A stretch of DNA of 12,743 nucleotides from Cephalothrix spiralis (Eukaryota > Nemertea > Palaeonemertea > Archinemertea > Cephalotrichidae), in the NCBI GenBank assembly GCA_032353305.1, contig JAUCNG010239968.1, positions 1 to 12,743 on the forward strand, read 5' to 3'. The translations under genes and the position numbers were made by a program. The number at the start of each line of letters is the position of its first letter. Position 1 is the first letter of the stretch. Positions 6,598-12,743 of the stretch are shown here, piece by piece. The notes beneath the pieces were generated by a model. It saw nothing but the letters and a program-made list of their open reading frames with translations, made no database searches and was not told the DNA's origin.

Positions 6598-6981
6598 TAA
6601 AATCCACACTAAAAATTTTAAAAAAATTAAAAGTTAAACATTATATTTCGACAACTGACGTTTCGGACCTAATTATCTAAGATCCATCTTCAGAGTGACG
6701 CTAAATTTACAAAACACACTAAAATATACATGTGGATGGTTAACATACAAACAAAAACGAAATTCACGTAATAAAAACAAAAGGCGGAAGTTATAGATAG
6801 ATAAAAACAAGACCTCCTAAAGTGGGTAAATTCGAACGTACGTACTTAATGAAAGCCCCCTAATGTGTTCTGATGTGTTTTGTAAAATTTAGCGTCTCTC
6901 TGTAGAAAATTAGGTCCGAAACGTCAGTTGTCGAAATATAATGTTTAACTTTTAAATTAAAAAACTTTTAGTGTTGATTTT
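6598..6981. mobile_element. Second Penelope-type inverted-repeat relic (384 bp)
   Basis: The left arm (6598-6724) and right arm (about 6871-6981) are inverted copies sharing AAAATC.ACACTAAAA, AAGTTAAACATTATATTTCG, ACAACTGACGTTTCGGACCT and GCTAAATTT.ACAAAACACA. The 146-bp spacer has no reading frame of note. Each arm holds a hammerhead-like motif facing outward. The left-arm copy (minus strand) is well kept. The right-arm copy (plus strand, about 6892-6932) has lost much of stem II and reads CTGTAGA instead of CTGANGA. It differs in sequence from the 3697-3901 element, so it is a different family or a distant copy. Confidence 0.65.
6654..6696 (-). ncRNA. Minimal hammerhead ribozyme motif (minus strand)
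   Basis: Read on the minus strand: ACT (stem I), CTGAAGA core (6693 to 6687), one T, GGATCT pairing with AGGTCC through an 8-base loop (stem II, one G-U pair), GAAAC (6664 to 6660), GTC, then AGT (stem I). Stem I is only 3 bp and stem III has no loop, as in the dimer-forming Penelope-associated type. The same extra T lies between core and stem II as in the 3820-3861 motif. It is antisense to both genes. Confidence 0.6.
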
Positions 6982-7108
6982 ATCTATTTATATAGTTCAT
7001 GTTTTACGGTTTATGCACAGATTCAATAGCAAAACCTTGAGGCTTGAATGGTAGAATGTTTTGAAAAGAACAACATTAAAGCAAACATTTCCGTGCTATT
7101 GATAAATG

Positions 7109-7117
7109 TATATAAAA
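7109..7117 (+). promoter_or_regulatory. Candidate TATA box of the nested gene
   Basis: TATATAAAAG-type sequence at 7109-7118 lies about 60 bp upstream of the ATG at 7173. It would place transcription start near 7140 and give a short leader of about 35 bases. It lies about 130 bp beyond the right arm of the inverted repeat ending near 6981. In AT-rich DNA such a match has modest weight, but its position fits an independent promoter for an intronless gene. Confidence 0.45.
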
Positions 7118-7172
7118 GACGATAACATTTTATAGAAGAGGAATATATTGGACTAGGTTGGATTTAGTGAAC

Positions 7173-9698
7173 ATGAAAAATATTTATTTCGTCTTCACTA
7201 TCATTCTCACAATTAAAATTGTGAGGATATCTGGTATGCCAACAAATGATTCAACAGTTTATGAGACCCGTAATTCAACTAATTCAACTTGTGGAAAGTT
7301 TGTTTTTCAAGATTCCATAAAGGAAAATTTACGTTCTTCAATTGCTAAAGGTAATCAACTAATATTTGTTAACTGGTACATTGAAGGCTTCGGCTATATT
7401 CATGCACTTGTTTTTCGTAAAAAGCAAAAGGAATTATTAAGATTCCCCGTGGATTTTACGTTGGTAACACAATTCATATCAAAAATATTTATGGTTGACT
7501 ATCATGAAAATGAGTCCAAATTAGGAGCAGCATGTAATGACACCCTTGTGAACACATCATCATCACTTGCATCTGAAATAACATCTACAACAGGAAAGAA
7601 TACTTTTTTAATTTGCGAAGGGTCGCCAAAAACATTAGACTTCCCCGGATTCTATTATAGAAATTATCGGTGCTTAAATATTTCTAATAATGAAATAGAA
7701 GAAATAGAACACTATACTTGGATTACTTGGTGGGTCTATATAGCCGTAATTCCATATTTGATTTTGATCATATTTCCACTTTTAGCAGCCAGGGACGTAA
7801 GTTATTATGATAAGTTTTATCATGATTGTTATGAGCAAAACGAAAACTCGTCAGAGGATACTAGTTACATGTACTTGACGTATGTACTGCTTTCTGAAAA
7901 ACATAATACAAATCTTCTAAAAGCGTTTTTTTGGCCATATAAAGACGGTCACACGATTAAGAAGACTTTCGTTTTATATATTTTATTGTTATTCTTTTTC
8001 TTAATTTATGTACTCGTAATTGTTGCTTTTTTTAAAGATTTATATTCATTTGCATTTTATGGAATATTTTTTGGAATACTTTTTGGATTATGGATCATGT
8101 TAAAAAATTTGTTTAGATTTTATTTTAGAAATTCGAATCTGAAGCTGCAGGGATTTCAATCATTAGAATTAGATGAGGTAGATGGAAATGAATGGCAATC
8201 ACAATGGATGAAACAAAAGATAGCCATTGGCGAAAAAGGCCAATATGACATATGGCTTAAAAGATTTTCTCTCATTGGTTTTTGCAAATACTGGAAATAT
8301 TGCATTTGTCATCCTTGGGCCATACTTCAAGTTTTGCCATTTGTTTCTTTATTACTATCCAGTCAAGTGTCCACTCCAGCAATGCAGCCAATAAATGTAA
8401 AGAAAACTTTGTTGTTTTACCTAACGAAAGTTACAATAGTTTTTTTTACGCTAGTAATACCTATGGTTTTGTTTCCCATAGTTGCAGTGCTATTCGAGGC
8501 TTTAATAAAATATCTCATCTTGAATTACGATAAATATCTACCCATATTTATATTTATTATTGTAATTGTGCATTACCTATTTCATTGTATACGGAAGTCG
8601 GAGAGGGAGTATAGGAGGTTAAAATCCATAATATTTAGACAGTGTAGTAAATACCAAAAGGAAAACACCGGAACATGTAAAGGTATTGCGTATCTGAAAA
8701 TTGGAACACCACTTATTCATTTAAAGCTTTATAATGATATAGTTGATGCGATGAGGCCAAAGGGTGTGGCTACCATTGAGTTAATCGGTAAAATAGGTTT
8801 TGGAATTTTTCTTCTATATGCCACGTTTTCTGCAGTGCCTGAATTTCATGAAGAATATTCTGTGCAAAATGGAATTCTTTTAGCTATTCTTTTGACATTA
8901 ACTAAACTGTTGGAACTTTACGCAGACTATGATGACGACCTATCAGAGGATATTTTACAATATCAAGTGAAGCGACTGATACAAATTTATTTTAATAAAT
9001 TAAATAATAAGGAGGAAAAATCGTGTACATTCCGTAAAATTAATGGTGAACGAATTGAAGAAGCTGATCCTACGTTTTATAGAAAAAAGTGTCCACATGT
9101 ACCTCAAGAACACCCTTTCACCGTTTCTGAAGGCCCCGAACCAGAAACAGGCACCAACACAATACAAGTAAACTATGAGAAGCTGATCGCGGGAACATCT
9201 CAAAATTCTGTTAAAGGAAATGATTCAGTTCCAGAGTCATGTGAAGGCTCCCTGTCACCAAGTCATGCATCTCTAGAATGCTCGTCAGAAGCCAGTGACA
9301 GTTGTAGAAATAAGAAACCACTTATAGATAATTCATGGGCGCCCGACATCAAGAAGTCGGATTGCACGAGTCAGACACACAAAAGTGAAGGCATTGCTCC
9401 ACTAGCGCACTCCGAATCATTAGACGATGACATCGCGGGAACATCTCATGATATAGTTCTAGAATTAGGTGAAAGCTTCCAGCAATCTCATGCATGTCAG
9501 GAACTCTCGCCAGAAACTAGTGACTCTAAACTTTCTCCAGATCGCCAAAAAAAGACAACATTTTCCGCCAACAATAAAAAAGGGAAATCGAACGATACGA
9601 GTCGGATAAACGAAGAAAGCATGGTGCCTTTACTCCCCGATAAACACTCAGTTGACTTTACTGATGAATCTATAAAAAAAGAAACGGCCCTTTTGTGA
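7173..9698 (+). CDS. Unrecognised intronless multi-pass membrane protein (841 aa) nested in the rabaptin intron
   Basis: I do not recognise this family. The first in-frame ATG is at 7173 (context AACATGA); the open frame extends back to 7116 but without an ATG. Stop is TGA at 9696-9698. Residues 1-21 are a signal peptide (hydrophobic, from MKNIYFVFTIILTI). Residues 22-182 form an ectodomain with seven N-glycosylation sequons (N25, 34, 37, 113, 122, 127, 169) and four cysteines (40, 121, 148, 167), enough for two disulfides. Likely membrane segments are about 184-205, 266-287, 293-312, 382-398, 413-447 (long, perhaps two), 455-473, 532-553 and 564-582. Loops 206-264 and 317-380 are charged, Tyr/Trp-rich and probably cytosolic. 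The tail 583-841 is Ser/Glu/Lys-rich, with a diverged internal repeat (672-709 and 754-785). No catalytic or pore motif is evident. Topology suggests a surface receptor-like or transporter-like protein, but this is inference. The long open frame in AT-rich DNA, with membrane segments and sequons in consistent places, argues it is a real, selected gene. Confidence 0.85.
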   Translation: MKNIYFVFTIILTIKIVRISGMPTNDSTVYETRNSTNSTCGKFVFQDSIKENLRSSIAKGNQLIFVNWYIEGFGYIHALVFRKKQKELLRFPVDFTLVTQFISKIFMVDYHENESKLGAACNDTLVNTSSSLASEITSTTGKNTFLICEGSPKTLDFPGFYYRNYRCLNISNNEIEEIEHYTWITWWVYIAVIPYLILIIFPLLAARDVSYYDKFYHDCYEQNENSSEDTSYMYLTYVLLSEKHNTNLLKAFFWPYKDGHTIKKTFVLYILLLFFFLIYVLVIVAFFKDLYSFAFYGIFFGILFGLWIMLKNLFRFYFRNSNLKLQGFQSLELDEVDGNEWQSQWMKQKIAIGEKGQYDIWLKRFSLIGFCKYWKYCICHPWAILQVLPFVSLLLSSQVSTPAMQPINVKKTLLFYLTKVTIVFFTLVIPMVLFPIVAVLFEALIKYLILNYDKYLPIFIFIIVIVHYLFHCIRKSEREYRRLKSIIFRQCSKYQKENTGTCKGIAYLKIGTPLIHLKLYNDIVDAMRPKGVATIELIGKIGFGIFLLYATFSAVPEFHEEYSVQNGILLAILLTLTKLLELYADYDDDLSEDILQYQVKRLIQIYFNKLNNKEEKSCTFRKINGERIEEADPTFYRKKCPHVPQEHPFTVSEGPEPETGTNTIQVNYEKLIAGTSQNSVKGNDSVPESCEGSLSPSHASLECSSEASDSCRNKKPLIDNSWAPDIKKSDCTSQTHKSEGIAPLAHSESLDDDIAGTSHDIVLELGESFQQSHACQELSPETSDSKLSPDRQKKTTFSANNKKGKSNDTSRINEESMVPLLPDKHSVDFTDESIKKETALL
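9186..9527 (+). repeat. Diverged internal duplication in the cytosolic tail coding sequence
   Basis: The 17-base word ATCGCGGGAACATCTCA occurs at 9186 and again at 9432, 246 bp (82 codons) apart and in frame. The protein copies are IAGTSQNSV...SPSHASLECSSEASDS (residues 672-709) and IAGTSHDIV...QQSHACQELSPETSDS (754-785). Shared landmarks in order are IAGTS, a charged Ser/Glu stretch, SHA, a Cys and a Ser-Asp-Ser end. The repeat is probably disordered and may be a short binding or phosphorylation motif. Confidence 0.65.
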
Positions 9699-9794
9699 TT
9701 ATGAGGATGTCATTGGAAATATTGGCCTGAAGTATGCTGGGGTACATTTTGGGGCCAAAAACCACTTTTTCCATTGTCAAAGTGAGATACTATT

Positions 9795-10012
9795 TAATTA
9801 CTAAATTATTAAAAAGTTATTAAGTTGTTTAAAATATGACTGAATTATTAAAAAGTTATTAAATTATTAAAAAAAGCATTGAAATATTTAAAATTATTAA
9901 ATTATAAGAGTTTTTAAATTATTAAAATCGTTTTGAAATATTTAAAAATTTATTAATATCTTTAAAAAAGTTTTCAAATTATTAGAAAAGTTATTAAATT
10001 ATCACTTGCCCT
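9795..10012 (+). repeat. AT-rich degenerate tandem repeat downstream of the nested gene
   Basis: Roughly ten imperfect units of the type AAATTATTAAAAAGTTATT (about 17-20 bp) run from just after the nested gene's stop to about 10012, some with AAATATTTAAAAA variants. The tract is almost pure A/T. It supplies repeated ATTAAA hexamers in the probable 3' untranslated region. Confidence 0.6.
9808..9813 (+). terminator. Candidate polyadenylation hexamer of the nested gene
   Basis: ATTAAA at 9808-9813 is the first variant poly(A) signal after the stop, about 110 bases downstream. It recurs many times in the AT-rich repeat that follows. A canonical AATAAA is at 10222-10227. Which one is used cannot be told from sequence. 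Confidence 0.3.
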
Positions 10013-10790
10013 TGCCTTATTGAATTCTTAAAAAAGTTAAATAATATTTTATAATTGGGGACATCATTAAAATGTTCCAAACCCTCACATATTATTTTAA
10101 CTTTTTGTTTAATTTAACTTTCAACTTTTGGTTTAAATTTTAACTTTTAGTTTTACTTTTTAACATTAAGTCTTTCGACTTTCGTACAAATTTTATCTTT
10201 GAATCCGACCCCCTCGGTACTAATAAAAAAATAATTACTGTATTGTATATATTATTGATTGGTAACGGTAAAGAGTTACATTTATTAATCATTATTCAAA
10301 GTAAATTATTTAAACAAAACCGGCTACGGTACATAAAATCATCTATATTATTCATATAATTATAAAGTTATTGTACAATTTTTGAGTGCAATACAATGCA
10401 GTTATTTTACGCTGCCTGATTTGCACAAAGAAATGTACAATAACTGTTTTATTAAACAATATCACTGGTTTTACAGCTCTTTCCTACTTTTTTGTACAAT
10501 AAATGTTAATATTTGATCGTATTTGTTTAATAATATGTGCTAATAAACTATAAGCAGTGTTTAAAATACGTTTGGAAAAACATAAATTTTATTGACTTTT
10601 AATTGGTAAGAAAAATTATCCAAATGTAAAAAGTCATCAAAATCAACATTTTATAAACTTTTTCCTTTCAAAAATTATATGCCAAAAGATCAATTAATAT
10701 TTTAACTTCCTAAATCTATTAGTTTCATCTCCATCTCTATTATGGTATTTGAGATATAAAAAAATAAATCTTAATTTTCTAAACATATAT
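10013..10790. other. AT-rich intronic stretch without a gene
   Basis: No coding frame is supported. Two small structures are visible. A run of ACTTTTTGTTTAA-like words fills about 10090-10170. An imperfect 80-bp palindrome spans about 10365-10446, bounded by AGTTATTGTACA and its complement TGTACAATAACT. Confidence 0.5.
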
Positions 10791-10793
10791 TTT

Positions 10794-11155
10794 AGCTCAC
10801 TTGGTAAGAAGTACCAAATGTGAGCTTATGCTATGGCGCGTAGTGTGGATGTGTGTGTGGATGTCTTTCGCGCCTTGCCTTGTTACAGAGGTATCCGAGC
10901 CAATTATAAAGCATTTGGGCCGGCGTAATGGGCCATTTTTGGCATTTGTAAAAACTTGGGGCCAAATCTATCTCCTCCTAAGATTTTGATCCCAGGTTTA
11001 TGCAACTTATATGGAAGTTTCATGAGACCATGGGCTACAATAGTACGACCAGTTTGCAACACAATTCCGATTAGGGGCCGAGCTATGACCTTGGGCCCAA
11101 AGGTCGAGGTCAAAAAGTCAAAGTCGTCGTAGAGAGTCGCGTTTTTTTATCGGAT
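10794..11155 (+). repeat. Dispersed repeat beginning with an AGCTCAC...GTGAGCT hairpin
   Basis: The start folds as AGCTCAC-TTGGTA with TACCAA-(AT)-GTGAGCT around a 5-base loop (10794-10826). It is followed by TATGCTATGGCGCG, a TGTGTGTGG run and text rich in GGGCC, GACCTTGGGCCC and GAGGTCA. From memory this resembles a highly repeated family in bivalve and related genomes that opens with an AGCTCAC...GTGAGCTTATGCCAT hairpin, but I cannot verify this here. Base composition is clearly less AT-rich than the flanks. The short frames inside are not genes. Confidence 0.45.
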
Positions 11156-11400
11156 AGCTTATGAAATTCTAAGAAACCTATAGAAAATTTTCGCTAATGT
11201 TAATATTTTCGATGCTAGAGGTCTTTAAAGGTCAAAATAGGTCAATTTAGTAAAAGTAAAAGTAAAAATGAACGCAGCGAGTCACAATTTCTTTTAAACG
11301 ATAGCTTATCGAAAATAATGATGAGGTTAAATGATGAATTTTTTCAATAGTTTATATTTACGCCGCTAAGAGAGTTTAAATGCCAAGGTCACGAAGGTCA
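11101..11400 (+). promoter_or_regulatory. Cluster of direct AGGTCA half-sites
   Basis: Direct pairs occur as AGGTCGAGGTCA at 11101-11112 (no spacer), AGGTCA-AAAT-AGGTCA at 11229-11244 (4-base spacer) and AGGTCA-CGA-AGGTCA at 11386-11400 (3-base spacer). Direct AGGTCA repeats are nuclear-receptor response elements in form. Blocks around 11101-11155 and 11386-11440 also resemble each other (AGGTCAAAAA..., AAAGTCGT, GTTTTTTTA..GGAT), so repeat structure may explain the cluster without any regulatory role. Confidence 0.3.
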
Positions 11401-11416
11401 AAAATTAAAAGTCGTA

Positions 11417-11479
11417 GGCGGTTTTTTTTAATGGATTTTTATATTTGGCGGCGGTTTTTTAATGGATTTTTATTTTTGG
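11417..11479 (+). repeat. Two-copy tandem repeat, ~30-bp unit
   Basis: The unit GGCGGTTTTTTTTAATGG followed by ATTTTTATATTT is repeated at once as GGCGGTTTTTTAATGG followed by ATTTTTATTTTTGG, differing mainly in T-run length. It is a simple local duplication inside the repeat-rich block. Confidence 0.75.
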
Positions 11480-11661
11480 TTAAAATCGGTCTATTTACTA
11501 TATCGAAAGTTAAGAATTGCCATTTCCAAGTGAGCACCGTCGCGCCAGTGGCGTATTTTTTCAAAATACTGAGCCTTTCACCTTAAGACGTCCGAAAAAC
11601 ACCCTTTCGCGTCCCCGCAAAATTCTCGGAAGTGCGGCACTGCGGGCCTATCAACCCTTAT

Positions 11662-11892
11662 GAAAGCTTGTCGAAAATCTAGGTTCAAGTTTAAATTTGT
11701 TAGGGACTTTCAAAAGGGCAAAACTTAAGATTCTTTTCCGATCAACATCTATACAATAAAACTAGCTAAAACCCGTTTTGTTGCCTCTCGTTAAGTTAAC
11801 ACTAGCTACTTTCTAGATATTGCCTTTGAGGAAAAGGTTATTCTTAACGAATAGTCGAATATTAACTAAAACCTAGATTTTGACAAGCTTTC
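11662..11892. mobile_element. Small inverted-repeat element (~231 bp)
   Basis: GAAAGCTTGTCGAAAATCTA and following GGTTCAAGTTTAA at 11662-11694 is matched in inverted orientation by TTAACTAAAACCTAGATTTTGACAAGCTTTC at 11861-11892. The match is imperfect over about 30 bp. No target duplication is evident and the interior has no reading frame. It is probably a MITE fragment. Confidence 0.45.
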
Positions 11893-11958
11893 CGAAAATA
11901 AATGTATTCTGAATACAAATGATGGTTTAATGATCTTTGATTAATATGTACTTCATCA

Positions 11959-11989
11959 GTTTAAACAAGAGTATACTCTTGGTTTAAAC
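11959..11989. repeat. 31-bp near-perfect palindrome (GTTTAAAC ends, AAGAGTATACTCTT core)
   Basis: GTTTAAAC, itself a palindrome, flanks the 14-base palindrome AAGAGTATACTCTT; a single extra G at 11981 is the only asymmetry. It would extrude as a cruciform or fold as a tight hairpin. The surroundings give no clue to a role. Confidence 0.8.
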
Positions 11990-12049
11990 AATATTGTTAG
12001 TAAAATAATAGTACGGTACTATACACAGCGGGATTTAGTAAAACACTGG

Positions 12050-12558
12050 CCCTTTAAGGTATCTTCCCTAAGATAAACAGACTTTAAAAATACTCCCGTT
12101 ATCGCCCATAAAATATAAAGTTTTAATAATTTTGGAAATTTTATCTACTGTTCCAAAATTTTACTTGTTACATGATCAAGCAAATGATTAGCAAGATAAA
12201 CGTGGTTTGTTAAGTTATAATAATTAATTAAATAACATTTTTTTAAATTTTTGAAACGAATGTCTTTACAAGATCACCTTTTATATAAGGTACACTTATT
12301 TAGATAATGCATTTATCTTTCAGAATATATAGGTTATTTAAGATGATAACTCTCAGTTTTTTCAATCAATTCATTTTTACACTTAAAAAACGGAACGAAT
12401 GCTTATTCTTAACGTGATAAATTAACAAGTTATATTTTTGAAAAGTAGAGGAAATTTCTTAAAAGAACATGTATACCTTTTTGGGTCTTACTATATATTT
12501 ACGGCGATACGGGGGTAATTTGAAAGTGCGCTAATATCAGGGAATATACCTTAAAAGG
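12050..12558. mobile_element. Foldback element with ~130-145-bp diverged arms
   Basis: The left arm (12050-12178) and right arm (about 12415-12558) are inverted copies. In arm orientation the landmarks are TTTAAGGTAT.TTCCCT, ACTTTNAAAT.AC.CCCGT, ATCGCC.ATAAA and further in TCTACT.TTC.AAAAT.T, then ACTTGTTA. The 236-bp loop is AT-rich without a frame. Several indels separate the arms, so it is old. No target duplication is seen. Confidence 0.55.
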
Positions 12559-12743
12559 ACTTCAAGGAAAGCTTTTTGTGGAAAAGGGAGCACAAAAAGG
12601 AGCACATTTTGTTTCGGGATGCAGAGGGTAGGCCGTATGGTCTAAAAACAAACATTTCCCAAATTTTTTTTCTGAGATATTTGCACTAATATTGCATGTT
12701 TTACTTAGAATGTATTTGATTCTTAAAGGATGTTTTGATGCAT
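12559..12743. other. Window end, no feature recognised
   Basis: This stretch holds GGGAGCACAAAAAGGAGCACA, a short imperfect duplication near 12586-12606, and AT-rich sequence. No rabaptin exon is recognised. Confidence 0.4.

Larger units (their letters stand above)
6054..12743 (+). other. Rabaptin intron 4 (incomplete, >6.7 kb), hosting a nested gene
   Basis: It starts with a strong donor, GTACGT. No downstream rabaptin exon is recognisable up to the window end, although the protein should continue for several hundred residues. The intron therefore appears to exceed 6.7 kb and to contain the intronless gene at 7173-9698 on the same strand. An alternative is that the rabaptin gene is broken or misassembled here. 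The first 540 bp (6054-6597) show no feature beyond AT-rich tracts. Confidence 0.6.

Noticed and set aside
7158-7172. Start of the nested gene at TTG 7158
   Set aside because: TTG is not a plausible start for an animal gene; ATG at 7173 has a good context and directly begins the signal peptide.
6054-7200. Rabaptin exon d spliced into the nested gene as a fusion
   Set aside because: All nearby AG acceptors give a stop within a few codons in the phase 0 frame required.
8282-9203. Short frames inside the nested gene (8282-8533 plus strand, 9000-9203 minus strand)
   Set aside because: They are out-of-frame shadows of the 841-codon frame.
10801-11586. Frames at 10801-10989, 10904-11113 and 11380-11586
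   Set aside because: They overlap each other on opposite strands inside a dispersed repeat block and show no protein features.

Overview
This is AT-rich DNA from an invertebrate animal, with split genes, GT/AG introns and many non-autonomous transposons. The phylum cannot be settled from this window. The repeats resemble families seen in arthropods (a terminal motif like GGGACACCCTGTATA, and Penelope-type minimal hammerhead motifs). One block (from about 10794) resembles dispersed repeats I associate with bivalves and other lophotrochozoans. There is no sign of bacterial organisation.

Two protein genes are supported. The first is an internal part of a rabaptin gene (Rab GTPase-binding effector, RABEP1/RABEP2 family) on the + strand. 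Its four exons, at 699-902, 1907-2021, 4190-4301 and 5937-6053, join in perfect phase into one 182-residue coiled-coil stretch. Upstream and downstream exons lie outside the window. The second is an intronless + strand gene at 7173-9698, inside the >6.7 kb intron that follows the last visible rabaptin exon. It encodes an 841-residue secretory-pathway membrane protein with a signal peptide, a glycosylated cysteine-containing ectodomain, about eight membrane segments and a long Ser-rich cytosolic tail holding a diverged internal duplication. I do not recognise its family; it is the main candidate for something undescribed.

The rest is intron, largely built of mobile-element relics. Intron 1 (903-1906) holds a 562-bp inverted-repeat element with a 6-bp target duplication and a 49-bp hAT-like micro-element with a perfect 8-bp target duplication. 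Intron 2 (2022-4189) holds a ~575-bp foldback element with tRNA-like promoter boxes, two degenerate tandem arrays, a hammerhead relic, and a 205-bp inverted repeat carrying a well-preserved minimal hammerhead ribozyme motif. Intron 3 (4302-5936) is bracketed by two direct copies of one ~520-580-bp inverted-repeat element, reaching to within about 30 bp of both splice sites. Intron 4 (6054 onward) holds a second Penelope-type inverted repeat with a hammerhead motif, then the nested gene, then AT-rich repeats, a dispersed repeat with an AGGTCA cluster, and several foldback structures up to the window end.

No functional link between the two genes is visible; they share a strand and an intron only. 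The hammerhead motifs and long inverted repeats lie in sequence transcribed as rabaptin pre-mRNA, which raises questions about intronic self-cleavage and double-stranded RNA.
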